Notes under the pieces: generated by a model
Told to the model about the DNA's origin: nothing
Seen by the model: only the letters and a program-made list of their open reading frames with translations
The model's database searches: none
In this document: piece after piece, positions 46,389 to 56,913 of the stretch
Position numbering within the stretch: the first letter of the stretch is position 1
Layout of the letters: the number at the start of each line of letters is the position of its first letter
Translations under genes and position numbers: made by a program
Assembly (NCBI GenBank): GCA_025201375.1
Contig: JAIWZP010000017.1
Span: forward strand, 1-64,000
Direction: 5' to 3'
Source of the DNA: Gongronella butleri
Lineage: Eukaryota > Mucoromycota > Mucoromycetes > Mucorales > Cunninghamellaceae
DNA length: 64,000 bases

Positions 46389-47742
46389 CAGTGCCCTAGC
46401 AAAAAAAAGTTCGCACCCGGCTCATTTTTTAAGCGCTGGCTGAATTGGTGTCCAATGTAAAATGGTCGTCGTGGGTCGCGCGACCGACTTTTTTTTTTGC
46501 TCCCTGCAAAACATGGTCCTGTCTGTTGTTCAAAAGGCTCAAGTGGTCGCTCTTCATAGAAGTGGCCGCAAGACCGGTGCATTAGCGTCTGAATTTAACG
46601 TGTCGCGGCGTACCATTCAAAAAACTATCAAAAAAGTTGTAGATCGTGGCAGCTACGAACGAAAAAAGGGTTCAGGGCGCCCGCGGAAGCTTGCAGAAAG
46701 CGACTTACGTCTCTTACGACGCGTCACCCTCAACGAACGACGGGCGACTCTGGATCAGATCACGGAAATGTGTGGTTTGAACGTGTCATGTCACACGATT
46801 CGACGTCGTCTCCATGGCATGGGGATCTTTTCGCGAGTGGCCAAGAGAAACCCCTTTATTAGTAGTCTACAGCAAGCTTGCCGGCTTGCCTTTGCTAGAC
46901 AACACGCCAAGTGGTCCTTGGACAAGTGGAAAAGGGTTCTTTTCACTGATGAATCTTCGTTCGAAATCGGTAAAAACAGTCGACGCGTCCGTGCCTGGCG
47001 TACAGCTCAAGAGGCTGACCACCCGGAGACCCTTACACCCACTTTCAAGAGCGGACGCACGTCGCAAATGGTCTGGGGTGGTATCATGTGGGGTAAAAAG
47101 ACGGATCTTGCTCTATTCGTCAAAGAAGGGCCAAACAACCGCAGCACGCGCACGACTGCGAAAGACTACGTTGACGTGGTCTACGAAGGACCTTTGAAGC
47201 GCTTCATTCGCGGCAAAAGAGGCCTTATCTTGATGGAAGATGGGGCACCTATTCACCGGTCGAATGATCCCAAGATTTGGCGTGCCAAAAAAAAGATCAA
47301 AAAAATGGAATGGCCTGCCAGCTCGCCCGACTTGAATCCCATTGAAAATTTATGGAAAACGATGAAGCTACGCGTGCAGGCACGATTCCATGCAGGAATG
47401 GAATTGGAGGAGTTTCAGGGTGTCCTTCGCGAGGTGTGGGATGAGTTTCAGCCTGATGACTGAAGCAAGCTCATTGAATCCATGCCAAAACGAATGAAGG
47501 CTGTCATCGTGAGCCGCGGTAAGCCCACGCGATGGTGATTGCCAATTGCGGGCGATCCCGTTGCTATTTTACTATTATTTTTTATTTGAATGTTAGCAAC
47601 ATATTAAAGGACCTTTAAGTGAAATTTGAGAGATTTTCATGAATTGCCCATGAAACAGCGAGATTAAACCAAAAAAAACATACTGTATGTGGCGCGTAAA
47701 AAAAAAGGTTCAAAGTGCGAACTTTTTTTTGCTAGGGCACTG
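46389..47742. mobile_element. Tc1/mariner-family element, 1354 bp
   Basis: Ends are CAGTGCCCTAGCAAAAAAAA at the left and its reverse complement at the right, ending GGGCACTG; the inverted match continues to about the GTTCGCAC block (about 30 bp). A TA duplication flanks it (46387-46388, 47743-47744). It contains one transposase frame with a stop before the expected C-terminus. It lies 180 bp from the Harbinger element. Confidence 0.93.
46462..47538 (+). pseudogene. Tc1-like DD34E transposase with in-frame stop (333 + 24 codons)
   Basis: The frame opens at 46462; an internal ATG at 46513 (MVLSVVQKAQVVALHRSGRK) is the better start for a Tc1-type paired helix-turn-helix. An RPRK-type AT-hook (GSGRPRKLAES) links the two DNA-binding halves. 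The catalytic triad is visible: FTDESSF, LMEDGAPIH and SPDLNPIENLWKTMK, with 34 residues between the second Asp and the Glu. A TGA at 47461-47463 follows FQPDD. The same frame then continues for 24 codons with normal family C-terminal sequence (SKLIESMPKRMKAVI) to a second TGA at 47536. The copy therefore probably carries a nonsense mutation near its end, which may or may not abolish activity. Confidence 0.88.
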
Positions 47743-47763
47743 TACAGTACAGTATTTACAGTA
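47743..47763. repeat. Chained excision-scar heptamers next to the Tc1 element
   Basis: TACAGTA at 47743-47749, 47748-47754 (sharing a TA) and 47757-47763. The pattern TA-CAG-TA-CAG-TA is what sequential insertion into, and excision from, the same TA would leave. On the other side TACTGTA occupies 46382-46388. Confidence 0.6.
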
Positions 47764-47764
47764 T

Positions 47765-49140
47765 TAGGCCATTTCTTTGCGTCTTTTTTCAACATGATGG
47801 CATTGAAGCCAGAGGTTCGTTGAATTGTTGTGCAGATGAATCCAAAATATCGATATTTTCACAAATTCAGCAATGGCTTTCGAAATATTTCGCGTATCGG
47901 GATGAAACTTGCACCATTCAAAAGAGACACACTTGGACGGCATTTCCAGAATTTGTTTGCCCAATGCATGACATTTGTAAGCTTGTGAAAGCCGTCCAAA
48001 CATTACAAAATTCTCAGCGTCGATTTTCTCGGCAACTGATTGGACGAGACACAGCGCTTTTAACGTGTCGAGGCATCTCTTTCATCTCTATCGAATGAGA
48101 CCAGTTTCATCGATGGATGGATAAAACTCGCAGAGAAAATTCAATTTTTCATCAAAATCTTTGATCGCGATTTGCTTGACAATGGTCTAATAAACGTGTG
48201 ATTTTTATTCCAGTTTTACTCACAAACAGGGAGCAAAGCATCTAATGGGATGACTTGCAGTGCACTAGCTTTATAGTTTTTAGCTTTTTGCATCGGTCAT
48301 TTCAACAGGCTGCAGCCCTGTCAGCGCTCAAAAATGTGCAAAATAAGAAAAATAAAAAAATAAAAAAAATAAAAATTTCATGCAACCCACACCCCTTAAT
48401 TTGGAAGTGTCAAACCTTAAAATTTTGCAAAAAAAATTGCACCAAAGTAGGCAGTTTTCTCAGTCGATCGCCGTTCATGCGTCACTCTGGGGACTTTTTT
48501 CTTAAGGTGAGACGACTTACCATTTTGTCTGCCAATGGCAAATTGTCGAAGTTACCTGTTTGAGATGCATTGATCATTCGGAGTTCGAAAAATCCAAATT
48601 TGGCAGTTTCTGAGATTGAAATGTGTGACCCCTGAGTGACCCCTGAATTTTTCAAACGTGGTCGTAGCGCTTTGGGGGTTAAAGCTTTTTTGTTGCAAAT
48701 TTTGCGCTGAAGTCGACGCAGCTGCTTTCGAGTGTAGTCGTCCAAGTAGATGACGAGATAAATGCAAAATAGTCTAAATTGGAAGTATTTGGAATTTACG
48801 AGCTCAAAGAATGTCGTGTGGACCCATCATCCTGCGCACAGACTGCAGTTCACCCTGTAACGCGCCTTTCATCGGCGGGCAGGCACGCTGTAAAAAAAAT
48901 TCTGGAGGCACAATGCGCTGGCAAAATCCGAAAAAACACGTTTTCTCGTTTTCAAAAGGCAATTTCGTCTTGTTTGTGCATTTTAGCGCGCTGCTGCAGC
49001 CGTTGAAATTTCTGCGTGCTTCGGTTTCCGTCCACTGAGATTAAAAATGGACGGATCATACATTTTGCCTGTGGTGTAGTACCGTAGTAGTAAAATCCCA
49101 AATTCATAAAGACTCTTGCTTTGTGCATTTTCTTGGGCGC
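47765..49140 (+). repeat. Dispersed repeat family A, copy 2 (about 1.4 kb)
   Basis: Second long copy of the family seen at 26885-28370, collinear and in the same orientation, with many substitutions and small indels. It starts about 20 bp after the Tc1 element. No coding capacity recognised. Confidence 0.75.
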
Positions 49141-49303
49141 TTTCCAAAGTTGCAGCGCGCGGCTTAGGGATGAAAAATATACTGTACTCGCTGCAGCGCT
49201 ACGTACAGTATCATACAGTATCATATGATAGAACATGATACTACTGCAAGGTTGATATGATACAGTGTGATATCATAAGAATTAATCGCGCAATGGCGCA
49301 AAT

Positions 49304-49336
<33 letters not shown>

Positions 49337-49539
49337 GGAAATTCGTTTTTTTCCTATTACAGTCGGTATACTGTATACTGTATGATGATAAAAAGCTCTG
49401 GATATTGTAGCGTTCCTTCACTGTGAAAGAATATCATTTGTAATGCAATCAGATTCTATTTTTATTCACACAATAGATATTTGTGGCAAGAGAAAGATCA
49501 ACCAAGAAAAAAAAGGGGAAAAGGGATCAAAAGGGGAGC
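49141..49539. other. Scar-rich AT region and 3' flank of leucyl-tRNA synthetase
   Basis: Heptamers at 49180, 49204, 49214, 49369 and 49376 within about 200 bp, the densest group in the window. An A run of about 31 bases at 49305-49335. No gene. Confidence 0.55.
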
Positions 49540-52500
49540 TTAGTTTTCGTTGTAAAAAGAGTAGGCAGGGTGGCCAGGCACACTCTGCTCGCCGTTCTTG
49601 GCGTCTTCCTCAGTCCAGTCCTCGCTCTTCAAGATGGTGACCGTGTTGAAGCCAAGGTTGCGCTTGATCTCATCCAAGGCCAATTCCAAGGTCTCGACCT
49701 CGCTGAAGGTCAAGGCACGGTCAAAGCCCTCGACCCCGTTCTTCGCGACCATTTTCTAAAATTGCAAAAAGGTGAGTCGATCGCGCTCGCCAATTCTGTT
49801 TTTTTTTTTTTTTTTTTTTTTTTTTTGGATGCACGAACCTTTTGTTCTTGGACAAAGGGCATGACCTTTTTGTTCTTGAGGATACCCTTGGCAGCCAAGT
49901 CAGCACGGATCTTGACGTCATCGAACTTGCCAGTAGCCTAAAAAGAGAGAAATGAGTTGAGTGGGTTTTACTCTAATCATGTTGAAATGAGAGCTGCGGC
50001 AAGCTTACGGCATCGTAATGGGTACGGAGGGCGTTCACACAGTGCTCCTGCCATTCGGGGAACTTGGTGGCAACATAGATCTTGACGGCCTTTGGTGCGT
50101 TGGGGTTGTACGCGGCCTCGGTGGCCTTTGCGCCCTTCTTCTTCTTCTTTTGGAGGTTGATTTCAGCGTCACGGATGGCCTTGATGGTGCGGCGGATGTA
50201 CAAGGTGGCGGCCATGAGCTTCTCGTCGACGGGGGCAGAGGGCTCGGGGAACGGCGTGTTGATGACCAAACCATCCTAGAATGAAAATCATCAGAATCCT
50301 CGTTTTCTTTTTTTTTTTTTTTTGGACTCGTTACCTTGTTCAAAATGTCGTGCCAGATGTGTTCGGCAATGTGAGGGCAGATGGGGGCCAAGAGCAAGGT
50401 CTGATTGGCAATATAGCGAGTGACCAAGTCCTTGTGCATACCGACAGACGTGCAGGCGACCTGGTAGGCATCGCGCGCGGCCTGGAACTCGTAGACACCG
50501 TACTTGATGGCGTCGCGGTAGTGGGTGGCGGCGTAGCAGCGCTCAGCAGCAATGATGTTGCTGTTCATCTCGTTTTCAAAGATGCGATCAAAGAAGTTCA
50601 AGGGGCCGGTGCGGAGCGTGGGCAAGGTCTTGATCTGGTCATTGACCCATTCCAAGAGGGTGTGGAGGCGCAAGATGGCGGCATTGGCGGTGGTGTCCTC
50701 AAAGTTGGCGTCCTCGACCGAGTCGCCGGCGTCGGCCAAGGCGAAACGGGTGGCATCGGCACCATACTTTTCAATGGCATCGGCCAAGGTCATGAAGTTG
50801 CCGGTGGACTTTGACATCTTTTTGGAGTCGAGCATCAAATGGCCGTTGGAGCGGACACCGCGCGGCCACTTGTCCTCGGGGAACATGGCGGTGTGGTTGT
50901 ACAAGAAGAAGGTCAAGTGGTTGGGGATCAAATCCTTGCCAGAGCAACGCACGTCCAAGGGGTAAAAGTACTCGAATTCGCGACGGAGCTTGTCCAAGGT
51001 GGCCAAGGCGGGCACATTGGCCTCGGCGGCGGGGTACTCGCCACGGCCAAACACATAGTCCCAGACGGCATCAGTCATTTGCTCGGGGCGGATGCCCGCA
51101 GGGCCGGGGGCACGGCCGTCAAAGGAGCCCTGGTGGAGCAAGTGGGCGACCGTGTAGTAGGCCATGTAGATGGTCGAGTCCGAGAGCGATTCGACCAAGA
51201 ATTGGGGGTCCCAGGGAAGCTTGGTGCCGAGACCAAAGCTGCGCGCGCACGCCCATTGGTTCAACCAGCCCAATGTCTGCTCAAACTGATGGCGCGTCTC
51301 CAACGTGAACGTCTCCATGCGCGCAAGGCACTCCTCGGTCTGGGCCTTCCATTGCTCCTCACCATAATCGAGGTACCATTGGTCCATCAAGGCCACAACA
51401 CACTCGTCACCGGAACGAGACATGATCAAGCCCTCGGGCTCATTGTAAACAAAGGCCTCCTTGCTGGCAATCAACAAGTCGCGGATCTTGTTCTTGGCGT
51501 CTTGCACCTTCATGCCCTTGTACTCGCCAACAGCCATCGTGCCCTGATAAAAGCCCTCCTTGTACGCCAATTCCTTGGCCTCGGCCAATTGCACACGGTC
51601 CTTTTGCGAATTAATCTTTTTCAATTCGCAGAGCTTGGGCGCCGTCATGTTGCCGTACGTGGGCGTGTCCAACACGGGGATGGGATCAAAGTTGACCCAC
51701 TCGGGCTCCACCTTGTAGTATGCAGGCTTCTTTTTCAAATCCTGGAGCGTCGCATAGTCGTCGGGCGAATCGGACGGCACCGACGTGACAACACCAGTAC
51801 CCTTTTTATTGGAGGGAAAGAGTTAATGGCTGTCGGTTTCTTTTTTTTTTTTCACCCCTTTTTTTCTTTTTTCTCTCTTTTTTTTTTTTTTTTACCTTGG
51901 TGGGCAAGACATTGTCCATGGGCAAGACGTAGACATGGTCGTACGAGGAAAGGGGCGCCTTGATCTTGGTGCCGACGACGTCCTCGCCTTGAATGTCGGC
52001 CAACTTGCGCAAGACACCCTCCTGATCAAAGATCTTTTGGAAGGCCATGTTGCGAGCGGCGCGCTCCGTGACCAAATAGGCATCGGTGTCGTTCACCTGG
52101 TAGATGCCATAGGTGATGTCATTGCCGACGAAGCAATTGGTCTGGCCATACATGGTCTCGGGGCGCAAGGTGGCGGCAACCATGTAAACGTTTTTGTCCT
52201 TGATGGCATCGGCAAAGGGCGCGAGGGCCTCGGTGGCCTTGGCAGACCATTCGAGCACCTTGATCTTGATGGCGGTGTACTCCTGGGGGTTCAATGCCTC
52301 GCCAGATTGGCGATCGTGGTCCAAGCAGGGCTGTTGGTCCACAGGCGAGTAAATCGTGTAGCGCTCGCCAAACTTGACCTTGTTGATGGCGCGGAGCGAG
52401 TTCATTTGCCAGCGAACAAACGAGTCGTAGTAAGGATTGGCGTCGGTGGTGATAAAAGAGCGACGGTAGTCGACCTTTGCGCCAAACGCCGTCAAATCAT

Positions 52501-53214
52501 TGACGGTCTGAGGAGGGAAGTATTGCGTCCAGTAATAAGGGTCGGCAAACTTGTGGATGTCCTCAATGGCAATGCCGAGCTGCAACATGATTTGGAATTG
52601 GTACGTCACATTGCCCGTCTTGGCCGCCACCTTGGACTTTTTCGCCACAGTGACCTTTTCCTCCAATTGATTTGCCATCGACATTTCCTCGTAGCGCTCA
52701 AAGTTTTGGCCAAACAATTCAATCTCGCGCTTCAACTTGTCCGCACATGCCTATGATTAAAAAAAAAGGTGGGGATGAGACGCGTCCGATTGGTCTGATT
52801 TTCTCTTTTTTTTTTTTCTTTTTTTTACCTTGATGGGCATGCCCGTGCAGTGGAAACCTTGGGGCAACAAGGCGCGCTTGCCCTTCATACGCTCGTAACT
52901 GACGGCAAACTCAACCTTGGAGAACGTGAAGCCGTGACCGAGGTGGAGACGGCCGTTCATATAAGGATAAGGCATGCAAGCCATGAACTTGGGATAAGTC
53001 GCATGCAAATCGGCGGTGTTGGCGTGCTCTTCGATCGTGGGGGCATCAACCTCGAATGCCTTTTGCTCGTCCCACATGGATCTGGCCTTGCCTTCCAACG
53101 AGCGAAGGAAGTCACGCTTGGCCGTCTATAAAACAAGGTAAACAATGAAAAAAATGAATGAATATGGGTGTTTTTGGCTTTTTGCGAGTTTACTTTGGGG
53201 GCTTCGGTTGTCAT
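49540..53214 (-). CDS. Cytosolic leucyl-tRNA synthetase, 1073 aa
   Basis: Class I synthetase charging tRNA-Leu in the cytoplasm. Exons on the complement are 53194-53214, 52829-53125, 51896-52750, 50335-51801, 50009-50275, 49839-49937 and 49540-49755; all GT-AG and, unusually, every junction is phase 0. The catalytic signatures are HLGH in NGRLHLGHGFT (about residues 68-71) and KMSKS in SKKMSKSTGNF (about 718). The inserted CP1 editing domain is present (ATLRPETMYGQTN, then TGVVTSVPSDSPDDYA, the archaeal/eukaryotic threonine-rich and GTGVV regions). The C-terminal extension matches the eukaryotic cytosolic type, and length is normal (about 1070-1180 aa). No mitochondrial targeting sequence (MTTEAPK start). 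Yeast orthologue is CDC60. Confidence 0.97.
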
Positions 53215-53730
53215 GGTAAATGAAAAAAGAAAAAAAAATACGTCAAACGTAAAAAGGGGGGGTAGAGAAGAAAAGGGAAAAAATAAAGAGGGCCGCCTTG
53301 CTTTAAATGTTGATTTCGTGGCTTTTTGTCCCCGCCGCCCTTTCCCCACGCCCACGCACACACACACACACACAATCCTGTCAAATTCAGGGACTGCTAC
53401 CTCCAATCATCGTGCGAAAAAGGCGAATGGATGCATAAAGAGTCAACAAGGTCACGTTACAAGGAGATCAAGTGCTTCAAAGACTGTGCCACGCTGGTGG
53501 TTCATCTGCTGTATTTTTGTGCCCTTTGTGTCGCACACTCAGTAAAGAAACAATTGCGTCGGCGCTGCTTTCCAGGATAAGATCGGCGGTCAACGAGGGC
53601 CAATGGCATTCTCACCTGACTTTAATGGTGGAAAAATGCATAACATTAAGATGAAGAGCTTCATTGAGAGGCGTGAGAGACAGGGAATCATGATGCAAAT
53701 CAAAAAAAAAAAAAAAGGGAAATCAAAAGT
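53215..53730. promoter_or_regulatory. Promoter of leucyl-tRNA synthetase and 3' flank of the SWI3-like gene
   Basis: 516 bp with a CA microsatellite (53355-53373) and purine-rich leader sequence. No gene. Confidence 0.4.
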
Positions 53731-56700
53731 CTATGAGGCGGCTGATCCGGATGGCGCAGCTGCATTGGAAATGGAAATTTGTTCTGCTCTTGTGTCATCC
53801 AAGGATTTGATCAGGTAAGCTTCCTGTTGGTTCACTTCTTTCAGGTCCACCTGGACAGTCTTATCAATGTCATCCAATTGCTGCAGCTGAAGGAGGAAGA
53901 AAAAAAAAAAGCGGTCAATGGGTAATCACCTCTTTTTTTTTTGACAAGTTTATCTTTTTACCTTGAGAGCCAGCTTGTCTTGGACGGTCTTGACGGCGAG
54001 GCGTGACCAATGTTGAATTTCCTGGTCCTCGTAGGCCGAGAGGAGGCGCGCCTGGTGCGCAGCAGCTTTGATTGCGTCGTGTAATGCCTCTGTCGTTGCT
54101 TGATCAGAGAAAAAGTCGGTGTCGTCCTCGCGGTCGCCGTCGTCGGGCTCACTCTCGGCACCATCCATTTGTTCTGCCTTGATTTCTGAAGTTTCTGAGG
54201 TTTCTGTGGTTACGTCGACATCCAATTGCTCGTCCTTGACCTCTGTGTCCACGTCCATTGCCTGATGGTCGTGACCATTTTGGGGGTTTTGTGCCCCGTG
54301 GCGCAAAAGGACCTTCATGGCGGCCTTGGCAGCGTGTGCCCCGATGCCTGGATTGATGTGGGCTGTCAAAAAAGTGAGCAAGGTCATGACCGGGTTGCTT
54401 GTATTGGCAAAAGGCAGCTCGTCTTGTTCTTTTGACGTGAGTGTGGGTGCCACAAGATCATCGGTGATGGGCATCTGCAGGAATTGCGTGATGCACTGCT
54501 CTTTGGACCGCCCGACGTGCTCAGACACCATGAGCCAGTCATCGTCGTATTGCTCAATGGCCTCGAGCAGCCGCAAAACCTCGGAATCCGTCCAATCGTC
54601 GTCCTCGTCGCCTTCGGCCTGCATGATCGGCGGCTGCACCTGCTGTTCTTGCTCCAATTGACGCAAATGCTCGTCAACATCGCCCTCGACAAGAATAAAG
54701 TCGCTGCTCGCGTAAACCATCGAGAAACGCCCTTCCGCAAAGCATGCAGGGCACACGCGCACGTCAAACAGCTGCTGGTGCTGATACCGGGCATCGCTAC
54801 ACGATGTGCGGCAGCTTGTACACACCGTCGCCTCCTTGTGGAACGGCCAGCGCGAGGGTATCTTTTTGACACGCGACGCGTCAAATATCAAACGTCGCAA
54901 ATACGCCATGTCCACCGGTGACGCGGGATTTTCCAGCGATCGAGGTGCATTAAATTGAGCATATGCGTCGTGTGCGCTGTCCACGTCCGGATGCACAAGA
55001 TGTCGGCGAGGATCCACCTGGAAAAAAGAAAAGAAAATCAATCAATTTGTTCATTTTTTTTCATTTTTTATGTCTTACCTGGGCATTAATCACGTTGTGC
55101 AATTCCAAAAAACGGTGAATTTTCATGAGGTCGACAAGATCTGCTGCCGGGAATGCCTGCTTGGCGGAGGAAATGGGCACAAAGTAGCCGGGAGACGCAT
55201 GGTATTGCTTCACATAGTGGTTACGGTGGCTGACATAGTCTTGTGCACGGCGTTTGGAGGTGAAACACTCGGGCAACGCGCGCTTTTCCATGTCGTGGAC
55301 CGCGTCAAAGTCGAACCACGATGGTATGAACAGAGCCATGTCCTGCAATGGCGCTGCGGTCGCGTATTTTTTGATGTCTAATTGGAAAAATGACAGGTAA
55401 ACGCCCATTTTTTCTCTTTCTCTCTCTCGTTTCTTTTTCTTTTTCTTTTTTTTTTTGTTTTGTGCCTACCTGGAAGAGTGTCCTCGGCACTAGATGGGTC
55501 GTCGGCGGACGTGGACTGTTGGGATGGCACTGGGTAGGCCGCAGGCGTGAATTGAGATAGATTGATGGCATCGCCATTAGGGTAGGGCTCGTATTCGTTT
55601 TTTCTTGAGCGCAGCTTCTCGGCTTGATTGCGCTCGACATCCAAATCGCGAACAATGACATGTGGCACGGCGAATCGATCAAGCATGGGGACTTGAGGCA
55701 TTGCAGGCGTCTGGGGAGTGGCTGACGGGCGCGCCTGAGATGTGTGAAGATGCAATTGCGGTATCGACTGTTGTTGTTGCTGGTCGTCATCCTCTTCTTC
55801 ATCTTCTTCTTCATCATCCTCCTCTTCTTCTTCTTCTTCGTCTTCCTCCTCCTCTTCTTCTTCTTCTTCTTCTTCTTCATCGCCATCCTCTTCTTCGACT
55901 TCTTCTTCTTCTTCCTCTTCTTCGTCATCCTCTACTTCTTGCTCCTCGTCTTCTAATGCCTCATGCATCGCCGTGCCATTGTCTTGAGGCGACGCGCCAG
56001 AAACATCTTCAATGTCTTCATAGTCCTCCTCATTCATCAGCTCGTTGAATTTGACCGAGTCTTGTACCCATCGACATGTCAAATGCCACGCGCCCTTGTG
56101 CACAGGCGCATCCTCGGGATCCTCGTATTGCTCTGTTTGCACCAGCCAGCTGTCGTACGAGTCGGGATAGTACCACCAATGCACAAGCACCTTGTCGTCC
56201 TTTTTCTCGAGCGTGCGGAACCAATCCTCCTCCTCGTTGACGTACGTGTGCAATGGACCGTGCAGCACGTGTGTCGCATCCTTGATATTGTGCACTCGTT
56301 CACCTAAAAAGAGGAGAAAAAATTAGTAAAAATGCGATTTTTGTTCCAAATGACACGCGACAAAACACAAGACGCGTGCCCAACGAGCGTTTCACCACTG
56401 ACCATTGATGCGGCGAATTTGAGACGCGAGCGATTTTCTGGCATTTGTGGGGACGGATGCGTCAAAGGCAATTTTGGGCATTTGCAGGATTTTGCGGTCA
56501 AAGAGCGTCGCGCGGATATAGTGGATAAGGTCGAGGTTCTTGCTGCGCTTTGACAAGGTGCTAAAGTCCCACTTTGGCCAGCTGTGTTTGATGCGGTACG
56601 TGTAGGCAGCGGCAAGCACCGTGTACAGCGGCTGCTTCTTGGTCAATGGCTGCGACACCTTGAACAAGCGACAAGGCAAGCGCAACGGCGCCGACGGCCC

Positions 56701-56913
56701 GACCTTGCTAAGGATGCCCAGCGAGTCTTGCTGGAATTGCTGCAGCTGCCAAGTCAGCATGGCAAGGTCCTCGGCAGAAACAGCAAAATCGCCCTGTTGT
56801 ACACGAAGCTCCTTGGTCAGAGCATTCGCAGCAGGCTCAAACAACGCAATGACAGACGCGGAAGCATAGTGGCTCTGATCAAACGTGCTGCCCTTGAGCG
56901 TTTTGGGTGGCAT
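53731..56913 (-). CDS. SWI3/RSC8 (SMARCC)-type chromatin remodelling subunit, 951 aa
   Basis: Core scaffold of SWI/SNF-family remodellers. Exons on the complement are 56403-56913, 55470-56303, 55079-55377, 53962-55017 and 53731-53886; GT-AG, phases agree. Start at 56913 (MPPKTLKGSTFDQ). Order of domains: N-terminal SMARCC_N BRCT/chromo-like module (residues about 20-270; HVLHGPLHTYV, VHWWYYPDSYDSWL), a Glu/Asp tract of more than 60 residues (55790-55960), SWIRM (about 450-540; FIPSWFDFDAVHDMEKRALP, FLELHNVINAQ), a ZZ-like cysteine cluster (CTSCRTSC, CPACF), SANT (DDWTDSEVLRLLEAIEQYDD, HVGRSKEQCITQFL) and a C-terminal leucine-zipper-like coiled coil (LQQLDDIDKTVQVDL). The presence of the N-terminal module is like SMARCC1/2 and some fungi but not like yeast Rsc8. 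Confidence 0.93.

Noticed and set aside
49305..49335. Poly(A) as a retroposon tail
   Set aside because: No retroposon body or target duplication next to it; similar A and T runs are common in this genome.
50839..51963. 374-codon plus-strand frame
   Set aside because: Antisense of the leucyl-tRNA synthetase exon; Gly/Val/Leu-rich shadow composition and no family resemblance.
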